Part shown: positions 22,201 through 30,222 of the stretch, one piece after another
How the letters are laid out: each line of letters begins with the position of its first letter
Position numbering within the stretch: the first letter of the stretch is position 1
DNA from: Blastobasis lacticolella
Taxonomy: Eukaryota > Arthropoda > Insecta > Lepidoptera > Blastobasidae
NCBI GenBank assembly: GCA_905147135.1
Contig: LR990039.1
Coordinates: forward strand, 35,337,708-35,401,707
DNA length: 64,000 bases
Direction: 5' to 3'
The notes under the pieces: generated by a model
Databases searched by the model: none
The model's input: only the letters and a program-made list of their open reading frames with translations
Told to the model about the DNA's origin: nothing
Program-made: the position numbers and the translations under genes

Positions 22201-22805
22201 TTAAGTAATAAACATAATAAATCTGATTGTAGGTTCGGACCGCGGTACATAATATCATTTAAACTGTACCCGCTTGAGGTTTTGGCGGAGCCGTTGTAAA
22301 CGACTCGTAACGCGGTCGTTGTTGAGTCAGCGCGTTGCACACAGTGGTGCGGTAAATAATAATTTGTTTTGCTTGTATTTGCAGTTTTCGCCTGTCGCAT
22401 GTGACCTGATTCCATGTATTCATGCATAAATGCTTTGTAATCTTGCGCAATTTTTTCGTTTTTTAGAAACCTTCTTTCTAATTGTTCAAATTGTGCAATA
22501 GCCTTGCTCTTTGAATCTCCCAATTTTTCTTTCATCTCCGCTTTTAAAGGCAATCTCACAACATATTTCCCGTCGTTATTTCTAGCCGTGGTAGCTGCGT
22601 AATATTCGGTACATTTGTAGTCCTCTTCCGACATATCTGGGTGGTCCGTAATATCCTCAATTGTCCAAAACCTTTTTAATTCGTCTATGTTATTTGTCAC
22701 TATGTTGCAATGATACGATTTATTGGTATTTCCACATAAAATCCACCCTAACCGAGTCTGTTGAGCTATCGGTAAGGATTCGTTCTCTTTGATAATGCCG
22801 CTCAT
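17325..22805 (-). CDS. Pol-Env fused frame of BEL/Pao element 1 (1826 residues)
   Basis: Domains in order: RT with catalytic ITADIEKMF (about 210) and YMDD (about 291); RNase H with ELHGFCDAS (about 470), GWSDSTAVLGW (about 545) and NPADCASRG (about 590); integrase with the HH-CC zinc site (HKLTFHGG to CMKC, about 779-816), VDYTG (about 848), YSDNGTNF (about 914) and GLWEAAVKS (about 966); DUF5641 (to about 1140); then an envelope-like region without an intervening stop. All catalytic residues expected for RT, RNase H and integrase are present. The frame's first ATG lies 31 bases past the gag-protease stop, in the same phase, so pol is probably made by stop readthrough or was severed by a point mutation. 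An envelope joined in frame to DUF5641 is unusual; a separate spliced mRNA is more likely to supply the envelope. Confidence 0.92.
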   Translation of the reverse strand: MSGIIKENESLPIAQQTRLGWILCGNTNKSYHCNIVTNNIDELKRFWTIEDITDHPDMSEEDYKCTEYYAATTARNNDGKYVVRLPLKAEMKEKLGDSKSKAIAQFEQLERRFLKNEKIAQDYKAFMHEYMESGHMRQAKTANTSKTNYYLPHHCVQRADSTTTALRVVYNGSAKTSSGYSLNDIMYRGPNLQSDLLCLLLKWRTYQFVITADIEKMFRQIFINVVDQDYQKIIWRDSVHDLIKEYNLTTVTYGTKAAPFLAMMTLKQLAKDEGHKYQSTDAAKVLSEQFYMDDLLSGSHDIESAKNLQSDLISLLKSGGFNLRKWSSNKQELLQGVPVAQTKNAGYEFKHQESTKTLGLRWSSQNDHFEYQITLEQSKNQISKRQLLSEISRLFDPLGWLTPITTKLKLLFQKVWYSENLDWDDKISENLLKEWNQIKTDLQLVNTIIIPRWLETHISSVAIELHGFCDASIKACACVIYCKVNKGNETKTTIAAAKSRIVSPHKTTTLPRLELEGALLLSKLMKKVLPCLSEYNIKLHGWSDSTAVLGWLQGDTNRWKSFVANRVTKIISIIPKSCWGYVKSQDNPADCASRGISAEKLQNHSLWWNGPSWLLSFEQQENPQIFTTNDEVRLSKQANVTTVTCGERHHSDVIDDLINKHSSWARVTRVLAWVLRFVSRAQQHKEQYLTISELKIAKSIIWKHVQLSAFKKEIQNLTDGKQIDSKSKILNLHPFLDEKGILRVGGRIKNAHISQEMIHPVIIPHSCHVTDLLIDYAHKLTFHGGARLTLAFLRQQYWIVGGNKSVKKRLHVCMKCRRSNPNKQHQLMGDLPEARINATRPFFHTGVDYTGYVEVKSSKGRGIKTSKGYIAVFVCMVTKAVHLELVSDLSTSAFMAAVRRMASRRGTPGHFYSDNGTNFVGANNILQKEFLELTTIINNEFLTELSMMNISWHFNAPSWPSAGGLWEAAVKSLKYHLKRVLGDQKLTYEEFCTLLAQLEACLNSRPLAALTEDPDDLDYLTPSHFTASGPILTVMETEKDERTRWQLTQKIFQDIWKRWRTEYLTQLSSRSKWQQQHKNVQLGDIVTIHDANLPPGKWALGKVINTHPGADGIVRVVTVKTKNGTLKRPITKLSILPVNNYNQRNTSSLSETSATDRISRAPGKRQSINFVTMVLMLLSMVLTTTNAAYNVSSLRQNQSIYFDNISSMYLMRDDWKLVVYYDMKTYWQSTELFNRNTNHLENLCLKMNRSSQCDVITLQLRNEYYELQYYNDILLNQHFGQNPRFRRGLINGIGYVANSLFGVLDERFAEKYENDINLLRENQKHLALLWRNQTSVVEAENNLLKRVELVMEKQYKMFNKHIISLDKALETLKNEIQGEISLNEFLMSSIVANNLLQHLKRIQNNLIDSITDIYHGKFDIHLITPTQLREELSTISGQLSKDLSLPINNVHTDLTKIYHLLKVKARMTQTYLIFEVKIPLVNREKYEIYRALSVPQQIKGDMIYVTPIAYYLAINMQRNIYLPMAQNEFYSCVQYDSSTHLCDLKTPIYHMKSDENLCTKSIPNQCNYQRTKCNHMWEQLSNVNTYMFFCCDQCVLRFMCGDQITTERMSKANIISLGHDCIITSDTFIIYSKNHHFNEIHTQAKIMQYEIPTINNIINISLPTNKIIEDTTDHQRYFQEIDGQIKQMKSESGLIQKISYHDVHHYAVTYALVAVVAAVGVWAVWRRARRRRAAAAGARAASAAPAPAPAPAPGPAPAPRSGQSDSASASVQCVSEIAEQLNNVKCQKMRECGGESPSVSHVKTNLVHKATSPFSSKIEFCETEHL
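17515..17640. other. Extreme GC island with G-quadruplex potential
   Basis: About 125 bases of nearly pure G and C inside otherwise AT-rich retroelement DNA. The plus strand has repeated GGGGGCGGGG runs near 17,528-17,570, enough for a G-quadruplex; the transcript strand is C-rich. It encodes the Arg/Ala/Pro-rich tail after the envelope membrane anchor. Polymerase slippage of a GGGGGC unit is a likely source. Confidence 0.75.
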
Positions 22806-22835
22806 TATGATAGACGAATAAACATCGGCGCCCAG

Positions 22836-22838
22836 TCA
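22836..22838 (-). other. In-frame TGA between protease and RT
   Basis: The codon is TGA followed by CTG. The reading frame on both sides is identical, and the interrupted motif is DL-stop-LGADVY, where relatives have an uninterrupted hydrophobic stretch. UGA followed by C is a known leaky context, so programmed readthrough is possible; a recent nonsense mutation is the simpler alternative. Confidence 0.85.
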
Positions 22839-24482
22839 TAAGTCAACCGATCGACTGATATTAAAATGAGGATCTGCCAGCTGTATATTCTCTAGGAATT
22901 GCCACGAGGGCCTTTGGAATGAAAAGTTCGGGAGATGATTCATTAAATGGTTCATGATATAAACGTCAGTAGAGAACTCATAGTTGCAAACAGTTGATTG
23001 ACATGTAACGTTCAGCACGCCCTTGCACGCGTTCTCCTTTGATCCTACGCCGAATATGGTTCCTTTGCAATATTGTCGGGGCAGCCTTAACAGCTGTGCT
23101 GCATTTTCCGTGATAAGGGACGTCTGGGAACCCTGATCTATGAGCGCGCGGAAAGTATGATAGCATCCGTCGATTGATTGTATCTTGATAAGTGCGGTAG
23201 CTAGTAAAACCTCGCCTAGGTTTTCGGTGGGGCGTTGGGCCGCGTTACTTGATGTTCTATAAGGCTTAGCATTATTGGGCCGTTCTGCAAATGCGTCGTG
23301 CAGTAGTGAGTTATGTCGGTCATTGCACTCACGGCAGCGTTTGTCGGAAATGCAATCGTTTCCATAATGATTGTACAAACAATTAATGCAGAGTTTGTAC
23401 CTATTGACAATATTTCTTTTTTCCAGCGGCTGTAATTTGAGGAAATTGTCGCAATGGAATATTCCGTGCATTTTATTACAAAGTGGACATTCGGCTTTGT
23501 GCTGATTTTGGTTTGATGTTCTAGGTTGGCCAAATGTTTTTGGCTGTGAATAGGAGTTATCCGGCGGGTTTTTACTACTATTAAACGATTTGAACACTTG
23601 ATTCTTCCGGTTATGGTACGATCCGTCTCGATTTGAAGTTTGATATGGTTTTTGTATGTCTGCCTTGCGCTTTGAGGCCTCCAACGACATAAACTTGACT
23701 TCTATGAAATTTAAAAAATCCTTCAATTTAGGCAAATCCCTGGGTTGCTGCAAGGATTGGACATAATCTTGATAGGTGTCCCTGTCTATTTTCTGTGTGA
23801 GGATATGCACAATTAAAGGATCCCACGATGTGATATCTATTCCAAGATTTTCAATGGCGTTTAAACACTCCTTGGCTGTATCATGGACACGCTTTAAATG
23901 TTGGAATGATTGTGGTTGCGTTGCAGGAATATTTAATAAAGTGTCAGCATGTGTTGAAAAAATTAACTTTTTATTGTCATACCTATGACATAAAATTTCC
24001 CAACACACTGTATAGTTTTCAGAGCTGATAGGGAGATGTTGAATTAACCGCTCTGCTTCACCCCTAACTTTGCTTTTCAGAAATTGCATTTTTTGGGCCT
24101 TTGACATTGATATATTATTATGTACAATTTCTGTAAAAAGATCCTTGAATGATGACCACTGCGAGTAAGTACCGGTAAATGTTGCCATTTCCATCACAGG
24201 GGTGGATTTCTCCCGATGAGTCACTGACCACATCTTTTTATTGATGGCTATTTTAATTTTATTGTATTGCTCCTCATACTCAGAAAATTGATTTTCATAT
24301 TGCTGATTAGGGATGGCCAGTTGCGAATCTAACTCCCAATGTAAGGAGTCTATAGCTGACCATCGTGATTGTACAGTGGTTAATAGATCGTCAAACTGCC
24401 ACTTTTCAGAGATAAGATCTAAGTTTACATTAGCCACAGACCTTCTAAATGCTTTAAAATTACTGGCCTGCTTCCGGAGCAT
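22836..24482 (-). CDS. Gag-protease frame of BEL/Pao element 1
   Basis: 548 residues from the first ATG after the internal TAG. A DUF1759 capsid-type region (about 98-230: FTGTYSQWSSFKDLF, QKMQFLKSKVRGEAERLI) is followed by three Cys/His knuckles (CPLCNKMHGIFHC 332-344, CINCLYNHYGNDC 365-377, CRECNDRHNSLLH 383-395). A DUF1758 aspartic protease comes next with ALIDQGSQTSLIT (about 446-458); its Asp is followed by Gln rather than Ser or Thr, a variant seen in insect BEL/Pao proteases. It ends at TGA (22,836-22,838), while the same frame continues LGADVYSS into pol. The true start is likely 24,872, upstream of the TAG. Confidence 0.88.
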   Translation of the reverse strand: MLRKQASNFKAFRRSVANVNLDLISEKWQFDDLLTTVQSRWSAIDSLHWELDSQLAIPNQQYENQFSEYEEQYNKIKIAINKKMWSVTHREKSTPVMEMATFTGTYSQWSSFKDLFTEIVHNNISMSKAQKMQFLKSKVRGEAERLIQHLPISSENYTVCWEILCHRYDNKKLIFSTHADTLLNIPATQPQSFQHLKRVHDTAKECLNAIENLGIDITSWDPLIVHILTQKIDRDTYQDYVQSLQQPRDLPKLKDFLNFIEVKFMSLEASKRKADIQKPYQTSNRDGSYHNRKNQVFKSFNSSKNPPDNSYSQPKTFGQPRTSNQNQHKAECPLCNKMHGIFHCDNFLKLQPLEKRNIVNRYKLCINCLYNHYGNDCISDKRCRECNDRHNSLLHDAFAERPNNAKPYRTSSNAAQRPTENLGEVLLATALIKIQSIDGCYHTFRALIDQGSQTSLITENAAQLLRLPRQYCKGTIFGVGSKENACKGVLNVTCQSTVCNYEFSTDVYIMNHLMNHLPNFSFQRPSWQFLENIQLADPHFNISRSVDL

Positions 24483-24512
24483 TTCATCATTTTTGCTACT
24501 AGATGCTTTCGA

Positions 24513-24872
24513 CTACGAAGGCTGTTGCGACGTACCCTGGTTAGGCAGAAACGTTGGAGGCTTCAGCACAGGAGTACGCGGCCTTTCAGTCGGTTGATAT
24601 GATACAAAGATTTCCCGATAGCGATAATAATTTGATTTTGATTGCTCGTACAAATCGTTGGTAAAATAGGTGTTAGTTTTATCTTCAAAGGACATTAATT
24701 TGATATTATTGGAATGGAATTCATTCCAATAGGAATCTAGGTTGTCGACTAAACGGCGAATATAGTCAGCAGTTTTCCTCTCGGCACTATCCTTTTTGAA
24801 ATTTCTGTATGTCTGCTCGATTGCATTGATAATTTGCTCTTGATTGGCTAAGATATCGTTGACGGTGGACAT
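24513..24872 (-). CDS. Gag N terminus of BEL/Pao element 1, ended by TAG
   Basis: The start is the ATG at 24,872 (context GAAAATGTC), chosen over the upstream in-frame codon at 24,917 because it opens MSTVNDILANQEQIINA, a typical Gag helix. About 119 residues follow, mostly helical and charged, ending TSQQPS before TAG at 24,513-24,515. Ten sense codons then lead in the same frame to the next ATG at 24,482, so the TAG is a nonsense codon inside gag rather than a natural end. Confidence 0.8.
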   Translation of the reverse strand: MSTVNDILANQEQIINAIEQTYRNFKKDSAERKTADYIRRLVDNLDSYWNEFHSNNIKLMSFEDKTNTYFTNDLYEQSKSNYYRYREIFVSYQPTERPRTPVLKPPTFLPNQGTSQQPS

Positions 24873-25078
24873 TTTCAGATAAATTGGAAAATTCTTACTT
24901 GATAAGATGATTTGCACAGGAGCCTGATAATGATTCGACCGTTCGTCTTGATGCTACCCCTGTGCGCTGTGGTGATTCAGGATGCGTTGTAAAATCCACT
25001 GGTCGCTAAGCCGGAAACACTGACACAATTACAGTTCACAAGTTCACTGCACTCGCGTAATGATCCCGCTTAACGTTT

Positions 25079-25341
25079 GCTCGAAGGACCAAAAAGATGT
25101 ACGAGCCGGTACACCTTTTATGATAAAAATGATAAAATTGATAAATTGATAATATGGATACTTTATTGATTAATATAATTATGCTAAAATGATAGATGAA
25201 TGATAATGAGTGCGCGTCCGCCGTGATTCGGTACGATACGTGTACTAAGTTGGCAATTAGGTAATTTAGGCCAAATCGCAGTGGCGCGCGGTGAAATACG
25301 CTAAGGTGACAAAATTTAAATATGTATGGTTGCACCGTACA
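25079..25341 (-). repeat. 5' LTR of BEL/Pao element 1
   Basis: 263 bases apparently identical to the LTR at 16,968-17,230. Its inner edge is GAGC|AAACGTTAAG, whereas the 3' LTR continues GAGC|CGGATGTGA, so the two copies agree only up to that GAGC. Confidence 0.92.
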
Positions 25342-25345
25342 GATA

Positions 25346-25680
25346 GCATCCATGTCCTACGTATTTTTAATAATGTACGTATGTTAATCTGATCGTTTGC
25401 ATGATGAGGGTGGTCATAGTTAAGGGTTGAAAATGAGAAAAAAAAAACTTTTATCGAGCGCGTCAGATTTTCTAAGGGGATGTTAAGTGAACCTAAAAAA
25501 ATGCTTTGGATGTGACGCAAACTCGCGGCCATTATTAGAATGTGCCAAAAAATTTCGCCATTTTGAAATATTCAAGCGTGTCAGATTAAGATATATATAT
25601 GGTTCATCTTTATGTCCTAGACGTGCTGTCTCATAATCTGACGATTATCTGGAGGGAATCGTCTATTCCGACAATATAAA
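25346..25680 (+). repeat. Repeat family D, plus-strand copy
   Basis: Includes GAGCGCGTCAGATTTTC at 25,460 and GTCAGATTAAGATA at 25,575, with ATAATCTGACGATT further on. The copy at 26,880-27,180 shows the same words inverted. It is non-coding, and the family is not one I can name. Confidence 0.6.
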
Positions 25681-25802
25681 AAAGAAAAATTTTTTTTATA
25701 ATCATTGAACTTAATTTATTGAGAAGCTCAAGAAATAACATGAAAATAAAAGTGTATGTTGTTCAAGTAGAATACTTGTATTTATTGTAAAATAATTTAA
25801 AT

Positions 25803-26640
25803 ACAAATCATCATAAAGATATTAAAGGTATAAATCTTATTAAAACTTTATTAATAAATAATCTCCGTCTATGAAATCGTTCACAATTAATATTTGCTAA
25901 ACAAAATATTCCTGATGAACATAATCCATGCCCAAGTATTAAAATATAAGCAATAAATCCTCACCTATTTATAGTTATAATTCCGCCAATTACTAGTTTT
26001 ATGAGATACTGAAGAATATGCGATTAAAGATTTCATACCAACTTGACAATTTTTTTTTTATCTAATATAAAATCCCCCTTATAATCTAATTACTAACCAA
26101 ATAATACTAAATTGTATTCCAATTTCCTGTATAAATATTAAAATCCGTAAAAGACCATAACTCCCTAATTTTAATATAATACTACATGAGCCTTAGGCAA
26201 TCATAAATAAACAAAATATATTGGTATTTTTACTAAAAATGCTATAATTATGCAAAGTTCAGGTTGATAGCTTCATCCAATAATTAAAACTAATGTTAGG
26301 ATCAATCTCCCCGCAAAAAACATATAAAATAAAAATATATTTATTACTCTAAATGTCAAATGTAATATAATTATTAAAAATATAGTATTCAATAAAAAAA
26401 GCGATATAATTTTTTTTTTTAAATAAATTTTCTCTTGCTATAATTATTAAAACTCCAATTCAAATTCTCAATAAAATTAAACCATAAGAAATTACATCAT
26501 AAGAACATATATAACAAATATTTCTATAATTTATTCATCTAAGAGAAGAACTTATAAATAAAAATATTAATACTAATATAAATATTTGAACCATTCAAAA
26601 TATATTTTGAATAAAGCATTAAGGAATTATAAAAATTATT
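25803..26640 (-). pseudogene. nad4: Nuclear copy of mitochondrial NADH dehydrogenase 4 (NUMT)
   Basis: Translated on the minus strand with the invertebrate mitochondrial code (TGA = Trp, AGA = Ser, ATA = Met), the sequence follows ND4 from near the N terminus to past the middle: ISYGLILLSIWIGVLM (about 26,480-26,430), FYMFFAGSLILTLVLIIGW (about 26,320-26,270), FLVKMPMYFVYLWLPKAHV (about 26,235-26,180), LKLGSYGLLRIL, MKSLIAYSSVSHK (about 26,025) and LMLGHGLCSSGMFCLANIN (about 25,930-25,880). Segments are missing after YQPEL and after PKAHV, and several frameshifts are present, so it is dead. The wording ERFHSRS and CQVGMKSLIAYSSVSH differs from lepidopteran ND4 as I know it and looks closer to Hymenoptera; that is a judgement from memory. 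Confidence 0.88.
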
Positions 26641-26645
26641 ATAAA

Positions 26646-26690
26646 TAAAAACCTAAACTGAATAAACGTATTTGAGTTTGAGTTTGAACA
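26646..26690 (+). repeat. LINE 3' tail (AACCTAAACTGAATAAA type)
   Basis: AAACCTAAACTGAATAAACG followed by TTTGAGTTTGAGTTTGA repeats. The same tail words occur at 42,428-42,470. Such tails are common at 3' ends of lepidopteran non-LTR elements. It abuts the nad4 copy. Confidence 0.6.
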
Positions 26691-26879
26691 AAATAAGCCA
26701 AAACGTTAGAAATACGTTGTAAATAATATCATGCCACGAACAAGCTGTGTGATCAGCTGTGATGATATCATGGCAACAGAAACCATAGTGGGGACGGAGT
26801 TCGAGAGTAATAGATAGAGAAAAAGTGAAAGAGGAATAGAAACGCGGGGAGGGGAATATAGGCATCACGCAACTGCACG

Positions 26880-27180
26880 TATTAAACTTTATCGACGAAT
26901 TTTTGTTACTTCGGCTTGTGGAAATCGTCAGATTATATATTTTTCGTTATCCTTGAATTATTTCCTTCAAAATTAAAAAAAATTCAGCCACGCTCGAGAA
27001 TGTCGAGATGACGTTTTTTTTTACAACTTTGCAGCCCTCCCCTTTCTTTACGTCACTTGCAAATTGTCAGGTTAGTGGAATATACACTTTTTAGCATGTA
27101 ATTAACTCACCCTATCTTAATCTGACGCGCTCGAAAAATTCTGATGATCGTCTGACGTCACCCATTCTGCCCCCCTCATA
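26880..27180 (-). repeat. Repeat family D, inverted copy
   Basis: Carries AATCTGACGCGCTCG at 27,119 and ATCGTCAGATTATAT at 26,927, the inverted counterparts of words at 25,460-25,650. The two copies bracket the nad4 fragment and LINE tail. Non-coding. Confidence 0.6.
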
Positions 27181-27655
27181 CCGCAGGCGATACACCAGTT
27201 AAGTTGTCGACCTATGCATATCCTACACATGTCGAAAGAATATTTATCTTTAGTGAGGAAACACAAATGCTTTATAAAACGTTTTCGTTCCAACCTGGTA
27301 ATATAAGTCATATATTGTACGGTCTTGCACTGATGAATGGTGTACTTACAGTTATTAGGATTTCTTTTACAACAACTCTTCAGGTTCTTGAAACATTTAT
27401 TTTAAATTTGAATGTAATTATCAGTTTTATTTCCTTGGGTTTGGCCCTTCAGGCTTTCATGGCTCTCCAATTCATTATATTATGTTCTGAAAAAAGAGGA
27501 TACTATGTTTATTTTGATGCGACCATTATTTTAAATGTGGTACGTATTATGTATTTCTAGACGTAGGTACTTGTTTTGTTAATTTGCGCATTTGTTTCCT
27601 TTTTGCCTTGGAGACAATATTTATTATATATAATATAATATAATAATTTTTATAT

Positions 27656-28530
27656 CTAATACTTATATTGTTGACAAATTGTTGTGAAGTTGTCAAGCAA
27701 TGACGAACCACAGATCGATGCCATGATGGCGAAGATTTTATTTCTATTTGCTGCCCACAAAAAATACCGGCTGTGATAAATTTGAAATTGATTGACGGCT
27801 AGGAAAAAAGACGGATGGCTGAAAGAAGAGTCTGAAGTTTGGATGTGAAAAACGTGTAAGTTTTCTGTTGTTTTTTTGCGACAAGAATGGCCGACTTGCA
27901 GACAATTCGTACACATAAACCTTGTAACTATCTTTAATCTGTCACTCGACGGCAGATTTAAAAACTTGCTACACGAGTAAAGATAATGATTGTCTTTGCA
28001 GTTAAGACTAGTGCGGATGCGGTTTTGATTTTTCGATTTAATTTTTTGTGTTGATTCGAAACTACTTGACTGTTGCATCTTTATGCTACCGGTTGATCTT
28101 ATGTTAGACTGTTGAGAATTATTGCCGCTGGGTGTCGCATTATTCGCATTAATTATGTCCTAAGCATCTTTTCCTTTAAGAAGTCTAAGAGTGACTTTAA
28201 ATTAATTTTTTATTGAGTTTGTAGTCTACCGACACGCATTTAAACCGCTCCCGATCTTTTTCGATGGATGCATCTAGTTTGGAATCAATTATATAGTTTA
28301 ATAATGAATGACTCCGCAGGTTCACCAAGCGTCTTTAATGCGCGGATATTTTTAAGTACCCTGTCAATTAACTTCCTAATTTGCCCTGGAGTTTCCTTAT
28401 TTACCGAAGGGATTGAAAATAATGCCTTGATGTGGTTATTAATCATCAATTTAACAATATTGTACCTATTTTCCACAAGTTCCCAAGCAACCATTGATAT
28501 ATAAGTATAAAGATATGCTTGACCGAACAA
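27656..28530 (-). pseudogene. BEL/Pao gag relic
   Basis: On the minus strand, 28,530-28,285 gives VKLMINNHIKALFSIPSVNK and LKNIRALKTLGEPAESF, the DUF1759-type capsid pattern. A frameshifted link (LDASIEKDRERF, about 28,265) follows, and 28,078-27,656 carries a zinc-knuckle-like CTNCLQVGHSC. No protease, RT or LTR is attached. It is a third, separate BEL/Pao copy, different in sequence from those at 4.3 and 17 kb. It lies at the left edge of the AT-rich block that holds the bracovirus-type genes; which genome it originally belonged to is unclear. Confidence 0.7.
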
Positions 28531-30222
28531 ATAATTCTCACCGTTACCATATTAAATAAAATGGCGCAGTCTCTTTTGCTACAAACTTATTTGACCCAGT
28601 GACAGTGTCGCTGTTGTTGGCATTGACGTAGCATTTCAATATGACAACACTTAGTTACAGTTTAGGCCACCGTTTTGTGGCACTGAAAAAGACGTCAGTC
28701 ACCAATCTCGCCAAGGCGCCAGATATAACATTGTAAAAGCGTACAAAATTGTTGTAACGTAATACCTAAAATATAAATTTCTAAACAGTAATCAATGGGA
28801 TTGGTCAATTACAAATCCAACCTTCAATTCCAAACATTAATGTTTATCATTTCATCTCCTTCAAAATTATGCCACTTTTGTTGTTGTAGAATTCTTCAAC
28901 GATTTAACATTTTACAACAAGTTTTTATTGATATGTTGACTGTTTTGAAGCTATATAATAACGATATTATTGTTATTAATTAAAATGTATACTCATCTGT
29001 TATCTATTTTTAGCATTGAATTTGATGGAACATACCAACTAATCATGGCCGGTTAATAATTTAGCAATAAACACTAAACAGGAAAGTTTTCGATCTCGAA
29101 AGTTAGTGACATATAAATATATATAAATATATGTGTAGCGAATTTAATTTTTGAATAAATTATTTACTATTTAGATATAAGTGTAAAACAATTTGCGAAT
29201 AAAGATGATAGTGTATAGCTTTTTACGATTAGAATTAAAATTGTGAACAGATGAGGCCCAATTATATTTAATATAAGGGAAAATATTCACAGAACAACAG
29301 CAGAGTAGGTAAAGAAAATAAAAACTCGTTAAACCCGTATGAAGAGGGAATTTTTTGGGAAATACAATATATGAGCACAAAATTATCCTTATCGACCGTA
29401 ACATTTCAGATATAAATAATTTCTTCGTGTATCGATATTGTAACTTTATACCTAACTATAAGATAAAATAATTATAACTATAAAATAACGAATACTGGGA
29501 ATTTCAAAGCGATAAGCCCATAACCAATTGTTGATTGACGAATGTCTTCTTGATTAAATAAACAATTCTGGAATACCCAGTAATGAGGTCATGATGGTTA
29601 ATTTCATTTACAATAAGTAATAAAGATATCGGCACTTGTTCACTTCAAATATCGTTGGTACCTACAAATTTGGATCGACAGTGTGCCTATTTTACTATCG
29701 GTCAACATTGACCTGTGAACTGGGTTTTTCCCAGAATATCACAATAATATTGCCAACGTTTAAAGAATAGCTATTACAGTATGATATAATATGGACCTAT
29801 TTTACCTAGAGCTATGGTCACTACAGGAAAAATAAAATTAATTATTCATACAATACCGTTTTCAAACCACGTCCCGAGCCACAACGACCAATTGTGAGTG
29901 AGTTATTTGGTCCTAGTAGCCCAAGATAAACTATAATGAACTATAAACTCTCCATTAGCTAAATACTTATCAGCTTTTAGGTTTATTATCGTTTTCCTAC
30001 GTCAATTGCTATCAATTCATTTTAATATTTTGAGTTGCAAGGATGATATTAAAAAGTGTGTAGAAGGAGGGAGTAATAAAAAATTATTAATATGTTAATT
30101 AAATAACTTTAATTTAAGGTAAAACACTTATAATAATTATAACAATCTCAATACTGAAAAACTAGTCTTAAAAATAAATTACAATATGAATACTATGCTT
30201 TTTTAGAAGCTAATTTAACATA
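28531..30222. other. AT-rich non-coding interval left of the phosphatase
   Basis: About 1.7 kb of AT-rich sequence without recognised genes or the lepidopteran repeats that fill the rest of the window. AGCTTT words, the core of the bracovirus circle excision site as I know it, occur at 29,217 and 29,972, but a six-base word is expected by chance at this density. Low gene density of this kind is normal in bracovirus segments. Confidence 0.45.

Larger units (their letters stand above)
16968..25341 (-). mobile_element. Young BEL/Pao retroelement with envelope-like gene (element 1)
   Basis: An 8.37-kb element read on the minus strand: 5' LTR 25,341-25,079, gag start at 24,872, then protease, RT, RNase H, integrase, DUF5641 and an envelope-like region ending at 17,325, then 3' LTR 17,230-16,968. 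The two 263-bp LTRs look identical base for base, so the insertion is recent. The whole gag-to-env region is in one frame, broken only by TAG at 24,513-24,515 and TGA at 22,836-22,838. GATA adjoins the element on both sides, but nine bases (16,959-16,967) separate it from the 3' LTR. I could not find a clear primer-binding site right after the 5' LTR. Envelope-bearing BEL/Pao members are known as semotivirus-like elements. Confidence 0.9.

Noticed and set aside
27204..27560. 118-codon plus-strand frame with hydrophobic stretches
   Set aside because: No family, promoter or splice context; the minus strand also reads openly in places. It borders repeat family D and is probably non-coding.
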